Translations under genes and position numbers: made by a program | Shown: positions 41,067 to 50,512 of the stretch, piece after piece | Numbering within the stretch: the stretch's first letter is position 1 | Layout of the letters: every line of letters begins with the position of its first letter | Assembly (NCBI GenBank): GCA_913043255.1 | Contig: CAJWLK010000003.1 | Location: 1-64,000 of the forward strand | Length of the DNA: 64,000 bases | Source of the DNA: an uncultured Gemmatimonadota bacterium | GTDB taxonomy: Bacteria; Gemmatimonadota; Gemmatimonadetes; Palauibacterales; Palauibacteraceae | Reading direction: 5' to 3' | Notes under the pieces: generated by a model | Seen by the model: the letters and a program-made list of their open reading frames with translations, nothing else | What the model was told of the DNA's origin: nothing | Databases searched by the model: none

Positions 41067-41888
41067 CTATCGATGGGCAGCTGCCATGCCTGCCGCCAAC
41101 GCCTCCGGTTCCGTCACGATGATGATGCGAAATCCTTGTTCTAGCCGATCGGCGATATCCTCTACCCCAGCAGTAACACCGCAAGGAACGTTTAACTCAA
41201 GACACGCGGCCAGTACCGTTTGGATGGCGTCTTCGACTCGCTCCATATCACCATCGTAAACCCTTCGAAGGTCGCCGGGTCCCGGAGACACCATACTGAC
41301 ACCTGCGGTCGATACGATCTCCCGGACATTGTCGATTGCCACTTGGTCTTCGAGCAGCAGGAGGTTTACGAGGTGACCTTTGGGGTTCGCAGGCCAAGCC
41401 TGATCACCTAGGGCACTTACAGCCAGTGCTGCATCTTCGGCGTTTTCTACATGGGGATAGACGATGCCCGCCACCCCAGCGCGCAGCCCCTCTGTGACGC
41501 GCGCTCGAGCCTGATCGTGCCCGTCACGAATTGGTGGGATTCGGAGAAGCATTGGGTGTGTACCTTGATCGCCAGACGCCTCCGCCATTGCACTGGCATA
41601 CTCTTCCATAGCTGGAATGTCGAAGGGGCCTGATTCGAGCGAATAGAAAACGAAGTCGGTGTTGCGCGTCTCCGCCATAGCTCTGCCACCATCTGAAGTA
41701 TGTTCGCCAGAGAAAATACCGAAGATTGGCTGTCCAGCCTCAAGGAGTTGGATAATGCTTGTATCCGGCTGGTCGGCTTTGTTTAACATTTCTGTGTTCG
41801 TATCTCCTGCTTTCGTATCGCATCCCCCGACGAGATATGTGAGGGCGAAGAGGACTGCTCCTCGCCCCTGGGCTGTCGAGAGTGACAT
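41067..41888 (-). CDS. HpcH/HpaI-family aldolase as a lipoprotein
   Basis: 273 aa. The HpcH/HpaI aldolase/citrate-lyase TIM barrel is recognised from FGIFSGEHT, DFVFYSLESGPFD, MLLRIPPIRDG, GVAGIVYPHVENAEDA, the metal Glu in VNLLLLEDQVAIDN and VSPGPGDLRRVYDG, with GPxDL intact. Unusually the N-terminus is AVLFALTYLVGGC, a clean lipobox with Cys23, followed by a polar linker, so the enzyme should be membrane-anchored outside the cytoplasm. A strong GGAGGAGAGG precedes ATG 41888. It is divergent (85 nt) from another lipoprotein enzyme, the histone-deacetylase-like protein. Confidence 0.87.
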   Translation of the reverse strand: MSLSTAQGRGAVLFALTYLVGGCDTKAGDTNTEMLNKADQPDTSIIQLLEAGQPIFGIFSGEHTSDGGRAMAETRNTDFVFYSLESGPFDIPAMEEYASAMAEASGDQGTHPMLLRIPPIRDGHDQARARVTEGLRAGVAGIVYPHVENAEDAALAVSALGDQAWPANPKGHLVNLLLLEDQVAIDNVREIVSTAGVSMVSPGPGDLRRVYDGDMERVEDAIQTVLAACLELNVPCGVTAGVEDIADRLEQGFRIIIVTEPEALAAGMAAAHR

Positions 41889-41973
41889 GAGCCTCTCCTC
41901 CGTTAACGAACGTGGGGTTCTCGCAAGAAGATTGCTTACCAGCCTACTTTAGTTTCTGGAAAGGGGGTACGCC

Positions 41974-43017
41974 ATGATTAATAGGAGAAAGTTTGTCGGG
42001 GACACATCGCGGGGGATAGGGGGATTAAGCCTCGCGTCACTCTTCTCGGGGTGTGGAGTGGCCGAAGAGGCACAGATTGAAAACTCTACAGATGGGTCGA
42101 CTCCTGCGAGTGGGACGGGGCTTGTCTATGAGGATCGGTACCTCGATCACGTTCTCGTTCGTCCCGATGGTGGGCGAGCTCCGGAAATTCCTGAACGGCT
42201 GGTGAGAATTCGAGAAGAGCTAGTAGCCCGCGGACTCGATGAGGCTACGGTTCCCGTTGCACCCTTGAGCAGTCCTTTCCCACACATCCGGGATCATCAT
42301 ACGGCCGAACACGTTGATTCCATCCAGAAAATCGAAGTGACAGGACCAGTCGCCGAGTTGGCTGTTGGAGGGGCCCTGGGGGCTGTAGATGCAGTGTCAC
42401 GTGGTATAGTTCGCAATGCTTTTTGCGCAATTCGACCACCGGGTCACCATGCAAATAATACGGGATCTGAAGAGGGGTTTTGTTACTATAGTAACGTGGC
42501 GATCGCGGCCAAATATGCCCAGAAGGTACACGGTTTTGAAAAGATTCTGATCATCGATTGGGACTATCACCACGGGAATGCAACGCAGAACGCGTTTTTT
42601 AATGATCCAAGCGTTCTGTTCTTCTCTGCGCATGATTGGCAGGCATATCCTGGTACTGGTGATCCTTCACTCACCGGAGAAGGGGATGGTGCCGGGCTTA
42701 ATATTAATGCTCACCTGGAGTGCGAATCGAAGGATCTGGACATGCTCCGATACTGGGATCGTCTGCTCGAACCCGCTGTGGCTTCGTTTCGGCCTGACTT
42801 CGTGCTTATATCAGCTGGATTCGACAGCCGGATGGACGACTTGTTGGGGTGTTTTAATCTCACCGATGATTCGTTCCGGCGAATGACAAGGATGGCCATG
42901 GACTATGCTCATGATTCGTGTGAAGGACGCGTCGTGTCCTTGCTTGAAGGTGGTTATAACGTGGACGGAACAGCACTGGCCACAGCTGCTCACGTGGAGA
43001 CACTCCTAGGCGCCTAG
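41974..43017 (+). CDS. Histone deacetylase / acetylpolyamine amidohydrolase-like lipoprotein (Tat-type signal)
   Basis: 347 aa. The class II HDAC/AcuC/APAH fold shows PEIPERLVRIREEL, the active-site pair RPPGHHANN, GFCYYSNVAIAA, zinc ligands in IDWDYHHGNATQ and SAGFDSRMDD, and LEGGYN near the end. All metal and catalytic residues are present, so it should deacetylate an N-acetylated amine. The N-terminus MINRRKFVGDTSRGIGG has a twin-arginine-like motif followed by ASLFSGC, a lipobox with Cys27. The protein is thus probably folded in the cytoplasm, exported by Tat and lipidated. AGGGGG lies 7 nt before the ATG. Confidence 0.9.
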   Translation: MINRRKFVGDTSRGIGGLSLASLFSGCGVAEEAQIENSTDGSTPASGTGLVYEDRYLDHVLVRPDGGRAPEIPERLVRIREELVARGLDEATVPVAPLSSPFPHIRDHHTAEHVDSIQKIEVTGPVAELAVGGALGAVDAVSRGIVRNAFCAIRPPGHHANNTGSEEGFCYYSNVAIAAKYAQKVHGFEKILIIDWDYHHGNATQNAFFNDPSVLFFSAHDWQAYPGTGDPSLTGEGDGAGLNINAHLECESKDLDMLRYWDRLLEPAVASFRPDFVLISAGFDSRMDDLLGCFNLTDDSFRRMTRMAMDYAHDSCEGRVVSLLEGGYNVDGTALATAAHVETLLGA

Positions 43018-43030
43018 CAGGGCGCCTAGG
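43005..43030. terminator. Perfect 10-bp hairpin between convergent genes
   Basis: CCTAGGCGCC (43005-43014) pairs perfectly with GGCGCCTAGG (43021-43030) across the 6-nt loop TAGCAG, which holds the HDAC-like gene's stop codon. The left arm is still coding and the opposite gene's stop follows directly at 43031-43033. There is no T-tract, so it may act as a symmetric transcript-end structure rather than a classic intrinsic terminator. Confidence 0.6.
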
Positions 43031-44071
43031 CTATACGTTGAAGCGCACGTGTAGGATGTCACCATCTGATACCACGTAGTCCTTGCCTTCTACCTGTAGT
43101 CGACCTGCTTCTTTTACTGCTTGTTCCGACCCGTATTTCATGAACACGTCGTACGGCGTCACTTCAGCGCGAATAAAGCCTCGCTCGAGGTCAGAGTGGA
43201 TACGACCAGCTGCGGGTCGGGCTGTCATACCTCGTGTGATCGTCCATGCGCGAACCTCATCTGGGCCCACTGTGAAAAATGAGATCAGATCTAGAAGCGC
43301 GTAGGAGGTCCTAATGAATCGAGTGAGCGCAGACCTTTGGAGGCCAAGATCTTCAAGGAATGCAGCCTGATCTTCCAAGTCGAGATCGGCGATTTCCGCT
43401 TCAACGCTGGCCGATAGCGCGAGTCCACCCGCCCCGAGTGTTTCTATTTCGTCTTTAAGTGTCCGTGGCAGATCGTTCGCCGCATTGGTTTCTGCGTGAT
43501 TGAGGATCACTAGAAGTGGTCGATCCGTCAGAAGTCCGTATCCGCGGAGGAGTTCGCGGTTGAGTTCTTGGTCCGAAAGTGCGCGCAGGGGGTGTTCGGA
43601 CATGAGCGTCGTGTAGGCCTTCTCAAGTGTCGCGATTTCGACCGCATTCCCCCCTTCTTTTCGAATTCTATCCAAGCGTCGTTCAACGATCTCTAGATCT
43701 GCAAGGAGACATTCTGAGGAAAATGCCTGAAGGTCTCCGGTAGGGTCTGGTTCGTCAGCTAAATCAGGGTTTACAAAGTCGCGAAGGACTAGACAAAGTG
43801 CTTCTTGATCTCGGATTTGTTGGAGCGCGCGTGGAGACAACCCCTTTTTGTCCGCACCATACTCACCCGGTATGTCGCAAAACCGCATCTCTGCGTAAGT
43901 GGTCTTCTTGGGCGAGAAAATCGAACTTAACGTATCGATCCGATCATCTGGCACCTTCACAGTGCCAAGACGTATATCTCCACCAATACCCACCGGAACA
44001 TTGAGTCCGGTCATAGCGTTGAAGACTGTTGTTTTACCCGAACCGGCGAAGCCTACGAGCCCGATCTTCAT
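43031..44071 (-). CDS. YchF/OBG-type GTPase/ATPase with C-terminal TGS domain
   Basis: 346 aa, close to the 363 aa of YchF. The P-loop reads GFAGSGKTTVFNAMTG (G1). RFCDIPGEYGADKKG is the G3 region. The nucleotide-specificity motif is ILNHAETNAAND, the NxxE form characteristic of YchF, which favours ATP. A coiled-coil insertion follows LLADLEIVERRLDRI. The end AWTITRGMTARPAAGRIHSD and DVFMKYGSEQ... DGDILHVRFNV is the TGS domain. The P-loop deviates from the usual NVGKST. It is a cytoplasmic ribosome-associated regulator by family. The gene is convergent with the HDAC-like gene. Confidence 0.88.
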   Translation of the reverse strand: MKIGLVGFAGSGKTTVFNAMTGLNVPVGIGGDIRLGTVKVPDDRIDTLSSIFSPKKTTYAEMRFCDIPGEYGADKKGLSPRALQQIRDQEALCLVLRDFVNPDLADEPDPTGDLQAFSSECLLADLEIVERRLDRIRKEGGNAVEIATLEKAYTTLMSEHPLRALSDQELNRELLRGYGLLTDRPLLVILNHAETNAANDLPRTLKDEIETLGAGGLALSASVEAEIADLDLEDQAAFLEDLGLQRSALTRFIRTSYALLDLISFFTVGPDEVRAWTITRGMTARPAAGRIHSDLERGFIRAEVTPYDVFMKYGSEQAVKEAGRLQVEGKDYVVSDGDILHVRFNV

Positions 44072-44176
44072 CTATTCTACCAAAGCTAGATTCCTAGGAT
44101 ACCGACCTGCGAGCGAAGGTTTACATTCTGCTCAAGGTAGCTTTGCAGGGTCCTCATCGCGTCCTACGTTCGACGA

Positions 44177-44557
44177 GTGCATATAGAGATTCCCATATCA
44201 GTCGGCGAGCTAGTCGATCGTATTACGATCCTCCGGCTTAAGAAGGACAAACTCGACGAACGCGAAAAGGTCGCGAACGTGGGGCTTGAACTCGCACACC
44301 TTGAAGAAATTCTTGAACGAGAAGTTGGAGATTTGAAAGGGATTGAGTCTCTCGTTGTACAGTTACACGATGTAAATGCGCACCTTTGGGAAATTGAAGA
44401 TGAACTGCGTGACTTGGAATCTGTCCAGAATTTCGGCGTACGTTTTATAGAAATAGCTAGACGAGTTTATCAGTTTAATGACGAGCGCTACCGGTTAAAG
44501 CGAGCAATCAGTGACCATTACGGCTCTATGTTCGTTGAAGAGAAATCGTACTCTTAG
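44177..44557 (+). CDS. DUF6165 family protein
   Basis: 126 aa with GTG start at 44177. The opening IEIPISVGELVDRITILRLK matches the DUF6165 family, a small helical protein of unknown function often found near surface-glycan genes. It is predicted to be all alpha and charged (LKKDKLDEREKV, HLWEIEDELRDLE, DERYRLKRAI), compatible with a coiled coil. No membrane segment or catalytic motif is visible. It is divergent from the YchF-like gene (105-nt gap) and 20 nt before an SDR gene. Confidence 0.82.
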   Translation: MHIEIPISVGELVDRITILRLKKDKLDEREKVANVGLELAHLEEILEREVGDLKGIESLVVQLHDVNAHLWEIEDELRDLESVQNFGVRFIEIARRVYQFNDERYRLKRAISDHYGSMFVEEKSYS

Positions 44558-44577
44558 GTCAAAGGTCATCATCTCAG

Positions 44578-45357
44578 ATGTCGCTTTTGTCACACATTGA
44601 TCGGCGTGTTCTAGTGACTGGAGGTGGTTCTGGTATCGGTCTCACGATTGCGCAGGCGTTTGAAGAAGCTGGCGCACGCGTGCATGTGAGCGACGTAGAT
44701 GCTTCCGCGCTCAGGACTATTAGTGACCATCCGACGATTTCATCAACAACAGCGGATGTTACCTCATCTGAGCAGGTTGCCTCCATGTTTGATGATGTGA
44801 CGAAAAATCTTGGTGGACTCGATGTGTTGGTGAATAACGCAGGTACGGCGGGGCCGCACGGTCCAGTGGAGACGCTTGGCCATGAAGAGTGGCGACGGAC
44901 TGTGTCCGTGAACCTTGAAAGCCAGTTTTTGTGTGCTCGTTTGGCCATCCCACTTCTTAGGGCATCTGGGGGTGGTTCGATCATTAACATGTCATCGACG
45001 GCTGGTCAGCATGGGTATCCAATGAGGAGTCCTTATGCGGCAGCAAAATGGGGTGTGATTGGTTTCACGAAAACCTTGGCGATGGAGCTTGGCCCAGCAG
45101 ATATAAGGGTGAATGCGATTTGTCCTGGTAGTGTGACCGGCGATCGAATCGAACGCGTGATTTCTGCTGCTGCAGAAGACGCCAACGTTGATCCCGGAGT
45201 TATTCGTGACCGTTGGATCGGACAAACATCTCTACGGACATTCGTAGATCCTGAGGATTTGGCTGGTCTAATCCTATTTATTACATCCGATGCCGGATCG
45301 AAGATTTCGGGCCAAGCGCTCGCAGTTGACGGACACACGGAAGGACTTGGTGTCTGA
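44578..45357 (+). CDS. Short-chain dehydrogenase/reductase
   Basis: 259-aa classical SDR. TGGGSGIGLTIAQAF (about 14-28) binds the nucleotide, HVSDVDASALR suggests NAD preference by its Asp, and LDVLVNNAGTAG, NMSSTAGQHGYP (catalytic Ser) and YAAAKWGVIGFTKTLAMEL (catalytic Tyr and Lys) follow. IRVNAICPGSVTGDRI and ISGQALAVDG complete the fold. It is probably a 3-hydroxyacyl or sugar/sterol dehydrogenase; the substrate is not readable. It lies 64 nt before a quinone-reductase gene on the same strand. Confidence 0.92.
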   Translation: MSLLSHIDRRVLVTGGGSGIGLTIAQAFEEAGARVHVSDVDASALRTISDHPTISSTTADVTSSEQVASMFDDVTKNLGGLDVLVNNAGTAGPHGPVETLGHEEWRRTVSVNLESQFLCARLAIPLLRASGGGSIINMSSTAGQHGYPMRSPYAAAKWGVIGFTKTLAMELGPADIRVNAICPGSVTGDRIERVISAAAEDANVDPGVIRDRWIGQTSLRTFVDPEDLAGLILFITSDAGSKISGQALAVDGHTEGLGV

Positions 45358-45421
45358 ATTTAGACTGTGTAGTTGCTATGGACGTTGACGACTGATTTTA
45401 AACTAATACGGAGATTTTTGT

Positions 45422-46405
45422 ATGCGCGCAGCTTGGTATACGAATCAGGGACCAGCTCGTGAAGTGCTTGAGATTGGTGAGATCGAAGCTCCGATCCCAA
45501 AGCCAGGAGAAGTACGAGTGCGGATCCACACTTCGGGGGTGAATCCGGTTGATGTGAAGCGCCGCACTGGTGGTCGTGGTCAAATGGAACCTACGGTCGT
45601 CATTCCGCATTTTGATGGAGGAGGGGTTATCGAGAAGACTGGTGAAGGCGTTGATGCCGGTCGTATTGATGAGCGGGTGTGGGTATATGAAGCTCAATGG
45701 AATAGTGATTTTGGTACTGCAGCTGAATACGTCACGGTTCCTGCGACTCGCGCAATTCCCTTGCCCGCATGCACTTCCTTCGAAGATGCAGCTTGCTTGG
45801 GCATCCCCGCTCTTACTGCGCACAGGTGCGTTTACGGTGACGGTCCAGTTGATGGGAAAACCATCCTTGTAACCGGAGGTGGCGGAGCCGTTGGTAACTA
45901 TGCGGTCCAGTTCGCCCGACTAGGGGGCGCGCATGTTCTCAGTACCGTAAGTGGGGATGAAAAGATGGCTTTGGCGAAGCTGGCCGGTGCCCATGAGGTT
46001 ATTAATTATCGGGAAGAGGATATCGCGGAACGTGTTATGGGAGTTACAGATGGAAAGGGAACCGATCGAATTGTTGAAGTTGAGCTAGGAGGAAATCTTT
46101 CCGATTCGCTTGCAATCTTAAAACCGAACGGTGTCATCTCGGCTTATGCCTCGGAGGCGTTACCCGAGCCACTTATTCCTTTTTATTCGATGCTTTATAA
46201 GAATCTCACGCTGCGATTCGAACTTGTGTTCTTGATGCCGGAAGAAGCGAAAAAATCCGCAGTTTCCGATATCTCGAACTGGCTAGTCGACAGCTTACTC
46301 CACCACCACATTGCGGACGTTTATCCGTTGCAGGATGTTGCTGCAGCCCACGAAGCAGTTGAAAGAGGTCCGCTGGGAAAGGTGCTACTGAACCTGTCAG
46401 GCTAG
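45422..46405 (+). CDS. NADPH:quinone reductase-like medium-chain oxidoreductase
   Basis: 327-aa zeta-crystallin/Qor-type MDR protein. The GroES-like N-terminus includes VRVRIHTSGVNPVDVKRRTG and AEYVTVPA. The Rossmann motif is ILVTGGGGAVGNYAVQFARL (about 143), then VINYREEDIAERV. The Zn-binding Cys/His set of alcohol dehydrogenases is lacking, so it is a zinc-free NADPH-dependent reductase of quinones or enones. CGGAG lies 9 nt before the ATG. It is the last gene before the second DUF1592 cassette, with 217 nt between. Confidence 0.92.
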   Translation: MRAAWYTNQGPAREVLEIGEIEAPIPKPGEVRVRIHTSGVNPVDVKRRTGGRGQMEPTVVIPHFDGGGVIEKTGEGVDAGRIDERVWVYEAQWNSDFGTAAEYVTVPATRAIPLPACTSFEDAACLGIPALTAHRCVYGDGPVDGKTILVTGGGGAVGNYAVQFARLGGAHVLSTVSGDEKMALAKLAGAHEVINYREEDIAERVMGVTDGKGTDRIVEVELGGNLSDSLAILKPNGVISAYASEALPEPLIPFYSMLYKNLTLRFELVFLMPEEAKKSAVSDISNWLVDSLLHHHIADVYPLQDVAAAHEAVERGPLGKVLLNLSG

Positions 46406-46622
46406 ATGCTAATCACCAGTAAACGCATTGTGGCGCGCTTCGTATCGTGGTGCACAGACGGCTACAGCCTAGCTGTCTAGCTCGAATCAGTGGTATATTG
46501 ACGCGTTCCATGTCCACAGGCCGACCCTATGGCTTGGGGCGGTGAAACTGCCCGCCGAAGCCGTTTCATGAGCACATTTCTTGAGCACGGAACGTAGCGT
46601 CGTCAAGATTAAGGTACTACCG

Positions 46623-49100
46623 ATGAGAACCATGGTTGCAACGCTGGGGGCCGCAGGCTTTTCCCTGAGCATGATCGTCGGGACCGCTCGAGCGGTCGAT
46701 GATCCCGTGCGTATGCCAATGGTGACCATCAACCCACTGCAGCACGAGCTAAAAGTCGACACTCTTTCGCTCAAGGTTGCTCAAGGCGTTGTGACAGGAA
46801 CGTGTCGACGCTGTCACAATGACGAACGCATGCGTGGCAATATGTCGCTGGACGTCTTCGAGGTCGCATCAGCTCAGTTGAGCCCTACGGTAGCTGAGAA
46901 TATGATCCGAAAATTACGAGCAGGGATGATGCCACCTGTCGGCGTTCGACGTCCGAGCGATGATAGCTTGGGAACTCTTGTCTCCGTCCTAGAAAATCGC
47001 CTTGATGCTGCTGCCACATCGCACCCCAATCCAGGTCGACGGACGTTTCAACGACTTAATCGCGCGGAATACACGCGGTCGATTCGAGATCTTTTGGCGC
47101 TAGATATTGATGCAGGAGACTATCTTCCTCTCGATACGAAGAGCGCGAATTTTGATAACATCGCTGACGTTCAACTGATGTCACCAACTTTGTTAGATGG
47201 ATATCTGCGCGCAGCGGGTGAGATTAGTCGACTTGCTGTCGGTGACCCCGACGTGACCGCAAGTGAAGCCACTTTTAAGGTCTCACGTTGGACATCGCAG
47301 GCAGACCAGGTAGATGGGGCTCCATACGGTACGCGCGGTGGAGTTAGTGTCGTACATAACTTCCCGTCAGATGGTGAGTATGTGTTCCGAGTGTCTTTTC
47401 ACCATGAGACCACAGGTGCTCTCTACGGGAACGGGAAAGGGGCCCTCCACACGACAGATACGCCTGAACAAATCGAGGTTGCCATCGATGGTGACCGTGT
47501 AGCGCTCCTCGACATTGATCGCTGGATGCACGTGTCCGACCCTGATGGAGTGAACCTCCGAACTGAACCCGTATTCATAACTGCAGGACCTCGTAGCGTC
47601 TCGGCTTCTTTCATTCGCAAGTTTGAAGGTCCGCTCCAAGATTTGATTTCTCCTCATGATTGGTCAATCGCGAGCACAAGCATAACGGATGCGTACGGCT
47701 TTACTACGTTACCACACTTGCGAGACGTAGCGATCACAGGGCCGCTCAAAACGACTGGTATATCGGAGACGCCTAGTCGCAGAAAGATTTTCTCGTGCCA
47801 CCCCAGCAAAGATTTAGATGAACCGTCTTGTGCCGAGGAGATCATCCGAAAACTTGGCACTCAGGGTTACCGACGCCCCTTGACTCCAGAAAACCTTGCT
47901 GCGCTGCTAGCCCTTTATAGAGAAGGATCGGAACGCGGTGGTTTCGAAGCCGGCATACGGCTTGCTTTAGAGGGTATCCTTGCGAGTCCGAACTTCGTGT
48001 TTCGGTTTGAAGAACCAACTGTCACAGACATCGACCAAGGTTACCAACTCTCTGATTTTGACCTTGCTGCGCGTTTGTCGTTTTTCTTATGGGCGAGAGG
48101 GCCAGATGAAGAACTCATCGAGCTTGCCTCTCAAGGTGCCTTGTCAGAGGAATCCGTCCTGACCGAACAGGTCGTGAGGATGCTGGGAGATCCCAAGGGT
48201 GAGGCGCTCGCGACGCGATTCGCTGCACAGTGGTTCCGGTTGCAGGACCTTGAGAAGATCCACCCCGACGTTCGGGAGTATCCTGATTTTGATCAACAAC
48301 TTAAAGATGCAATGCATCGAGAGACTGAGTTGTTCTTTCACAGTCTTGTTCGCGAAGACCGAAGCCTTTTGGACCTATTCACAGCAGATTACACTTTTGT
48401 AAACGAGCGTTTGGCCAAACACTACGGGATCAAGAACGTAGTCGGAACGCACTTTCGACGAATTCGACATACAGACAAGCAACGCCAGGGCATCTTGGGT
48501 CACGCGAGTGTGCTAACGCTCACCTCTCATGCCAGTCGAACGTCACCAGTGTTACGTGGAAAATGGGTGATGGAAGTTCTCTTGGGAACGCCGCCCCCAC
48601 CCCCCCCACCAGACATTCCAGAGTTGGACGCGACCGCAGAGGCAATCGATGGACGGTTACTTTCAGTGCGCGAACGTTTGGAAATGCATCGCTCGAACCC
48701 GGCATGTAGGTCCTGTCACAGAGTGATCGACCCAATTGGAATCGCGCTTGAGAACTTCGATGGAACCGGTGCCGATAGAATCAAAGATCAAGGAACCTTA
48801 ATCGATGCGGCGAGTCAACTTTATGATGGTACGCCGATCAAAAGCGTGTCGGATCTTCGCGCTGCCTTAGTCGCGCGCCCGACCCCTCTAATTCGGACAT
48901 TTGTCGAGAACTTGATGGCATATGCACTGGGGCGGCGACTGGAACACTATGACATGCCTATGGTTCGTCAGATTGCGCGTGAAGCAGCAACGAACGAGAA
49001 TCGAATGTCGTCTTTCATACTGGGGGTGGTGAAAAGTCCAGCTTTCCAGATGAAAGGTCTAGATGTTGTGGTAGATCAAGATGCAGCTGAAGGCCGGTAG
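46623..49100 (+). CDS. DUF1592-family di-heme cytochrome c, cassette copy 2
   Basis: About 825 aa from ATG 46623, which has AAGG upstream; a TTG at 46581 would add 14 non-signal-like residues. The signal is MRTMVATLGAAGFSLSMIVG with ARA cleavage. Domain order matches copy 1: CRRCHNDERMRGNMSL heme motif (about 61), DUF1587 FQRLNRAEYTRSIRDLL, a carbohydrate-binding-like middle, IFSCHPSKD, DUF1595 YRRPLTPENLAALL, DUF1592 ARLSFFLWARGPD, DUF1588 LTSHASRTSPVLRGKW with seven prolines, the second heme CRSCHRVIDPIG (about 695) and DUF1585 IRTFVENLMAYALGRR. Copy 1 and copy 2 are clearly homologous but diverged throughout, so the duplication is not recent. Confidence 0.93.
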   Translation: MRTMVATLGAAGFSLSMIVGTARAVDDPVRMPMVTINPLQHELKVDTLSLKVAQGVVTGTCRRCHNDERMRGNMSLDVFEVASAQLSPTVAENMIRKLRAGMMPPVGVRRPSDDSLGTLVSVLENRLDAAATSHPNPGRRTFQRLNRAEYTRSIRDLLALDIDAGDYLPLDTKSANFDNIADVQLMSPTLLDGYLRAAGEISRLAVGDPDVTASEATFKVSRWTSQADQVDGAPYGTRGGVSVVHNFPSDGEYVFRVSFHHETTGALYGNGKGALHTTDTPEQIEVAIDGDRVALLDIDRWMHVSDPDGVNLRTEPVFITAGPRSVSASFIRKFEGPLQDLISPHDWSIASTSITDAYGFTTLPHLRDVAITGPLKTTGISETPSRRKIFSCHPSKDLDEPSCAEEIIRKLGTQGYRRPLTPENLAALLALYREGSERGGFEAGIRLALEGILASPNFVFRFEEPTVTDIDQGYQLSDFDLAARLSFFLWARGPDEELIELASQGALSEESVLTEQVVRMLGDPKGEALATRFAAQWFRLQDLEKIHPDVREYPDFDQQLKDAMHRETELFFHSLVREDRSLLDLFTADYTFVNERLAKHYGIKNVVGTHFRRIRHTDKQRQGILGHASVLTLTSHASRTSPVLRGKWVMEVLLGTPPPPPPPDIPELDATAEAIDGRLLSVRERLEMHRSNPACRSCHRVIDPIGIALENFDGTGADRIKDQGTLIDAASQLYDGTPIKSVSDLRAALVARPTPLIRTFVENLMAYALGRRLEHYDMPMVRQIAREAATNENRMSSFILGVVKSPAFQMKGLDVVVDQDAAEGR

Positions 49101-49120
49101 GGCGTAAGGAGAAAATGGGT

Positions 49121-50512
49121 ATGGATTTTATAACGGGGAAACATCTCTCCCGTCGTACCTTCGTGAGAGGGGTGGGGGCGACTGTAGCGCTGCCGTTTCT
49201 AGATGCAATGGTGCCTGCCGGGCGCCTCTGGGGCCGCACGGTAGAAGATCCGACTCGATTGGTTTGTATCGAAATGGTGCATGGTGCAGCCGGGAGTAGC
49301 GACTGGGGTGCTTCGCAGAATCTGTGGTCGCCGGCCACTGTGGGGCGTGGAGCTGACCTTACGCCGACCGCATTGAGTCCTCTCAAGGACTATCAAGAAT
49401 ACCTCACAGTCATCAGCGACACAGATGTGAGAGGTGCGGAAGCGACGAAACCGAAGGAGATCGGAGGTGATCACTTTCGGTCGAGCGCTACCTTCCTAAC
49501 ACAAGCACACCCAAGGCAGACAGAGAGTTCGGACGTTTACGTCGGGACATCGCTCGATCAGATGTACGCACATCGTTTTGGGCAGGATACACCTATCCCC
49601 TCCATGCAGCTTTGCATTGAAAATGTGGACCAGGCAGGCGGATGCGCTTATGGGTACGCGTGCGTCTATACTGACACGATTAGCTGGGCGTCGCCGACGG
49701 AACCATTACCGATGATCCGTGATCCACGTGTGGCTTTTGACCAACTGTTTGGTGCTGGAGGGACTCCGGAGGCAAGAGAGGCGCGACGCCGTTCTAGTGC
49801 TAGTATCCTCGACTTTATTACCGGCGAAGTAAGTCAGCTTCGGATGAAGTTGGATGCGCCAGATCGTGTGCGTATAGATCGATACTTGAACAATATCCGC
49901 GAAATTGAGCGCCGAATTCAGCGGATTGTCGAGCGCAACTCTTCAGGTGAGATGAGAGAACTTCCAGGGGCTCCAGCTGGTGTTCCGGATTCTTTCGATG
50001 AACATGTAAGGTTGATGTTTGACCTGCAGGCACTTGCTTTTGAAGCTGATATGACACGTGTATTCTCGTTCAAGATGGGACGAGATGCCTCGGGTCGTGT
50101 GTACCCCGCGAGTGGCATCGACAAGGCTTTTCATCCGGCGTCGCACCACGGGGAGAATGAGCAGAATATTCTAGATTTTGCGCAGATCAATAAGTACCAC
50201 GTGGGGATGCTTCCATACTTCCTCGAGAAGCTGAAGAATACGATGGAAGGGGACGCGCATCTCCTCGATAAAACGATGATCATCTATGGGTCGCCGATGG
50301 GCAATCCAAATGTGCACAACCATAAACGCTGTCCACTGTTTGTGGCTGGCGGTGCGAATGGGCAGTTAAAGGGAGACCTCCATGTCCGAGCGGCCCCTGA
50401 AACTCCGATGGCCAATGTGATGCTTAGTTTGATGCACAAACTCGGATTAAACGACATGACGAGTTTCGGTGACAGTACGGCCCCCTTCTCGTTCACTGCA
50501 CCGACTGACTAA
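49121..50512 (+). CDS. DUF1552 protein, Tat-exported, cassette copy 2
   Basis: 463 aa from ATG 49121. The in-frame ATG at 49115 is only 3 nt from AAGGAG, whereas 49121 has 9-nt spacing and gives MDFITGKHLSRRTFVRGVG, aligned with copy 1. The twin-arginine signal is followed by ATVALPFLDAMVPAGR. Blocks EMVHGAAGSSDWG, IGGDHFRSSATFLTQAH, DVYVGTSLDQ, IPSMQLCIENVDQAGG, FDQLFG and YGSPMGNPNVHNHKR match copy 1 closely; several long blocks are identical, making this the best-conserved gene of the cassette. It lies 20 nt after the cytochrome gene and overlaps the ankyrin start by one base. Confidence 0.93.
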   Translation: MDFITGKHLSRRTFVRGVGATVALPFLDAMVPAGRLWGRTVEDPTRLVCIEMVHGAAGSSDWGASQNLWSPATVGRGADLTPTALSPLKDYQEYLTVISDTDVRGAEATKPKEIGGDHFRSSATFLTQAHPRQTESSDVYVGTSLDQMYAHRFGQDTPIPSMQLCIENVDQAGGCAYGYACVYTDTISWASPTEPLPMIRDPRVAFDQLFGAGGTPEAREARRRSSASILDFITGEVSQLRMKLDAPDRVRIDRYLNNIREIERRIQRIVERNSSGEMRELPGAPAGVPDSFDEHVRLMFDLQALAFEADMTRVFSFKMGRDASGRVYPASGIDKAFHPASHHGENEQNILDFAQINKYHVGMLPYFLEKLKNTMEGDAHLLDKTMIIYGSPMGNPNVHNHKRCPLFVAGGANGQLKGDLHVRAAPETPMANVMLSLMHKLGLNDMTSFGDSTAPFSFTAPTD

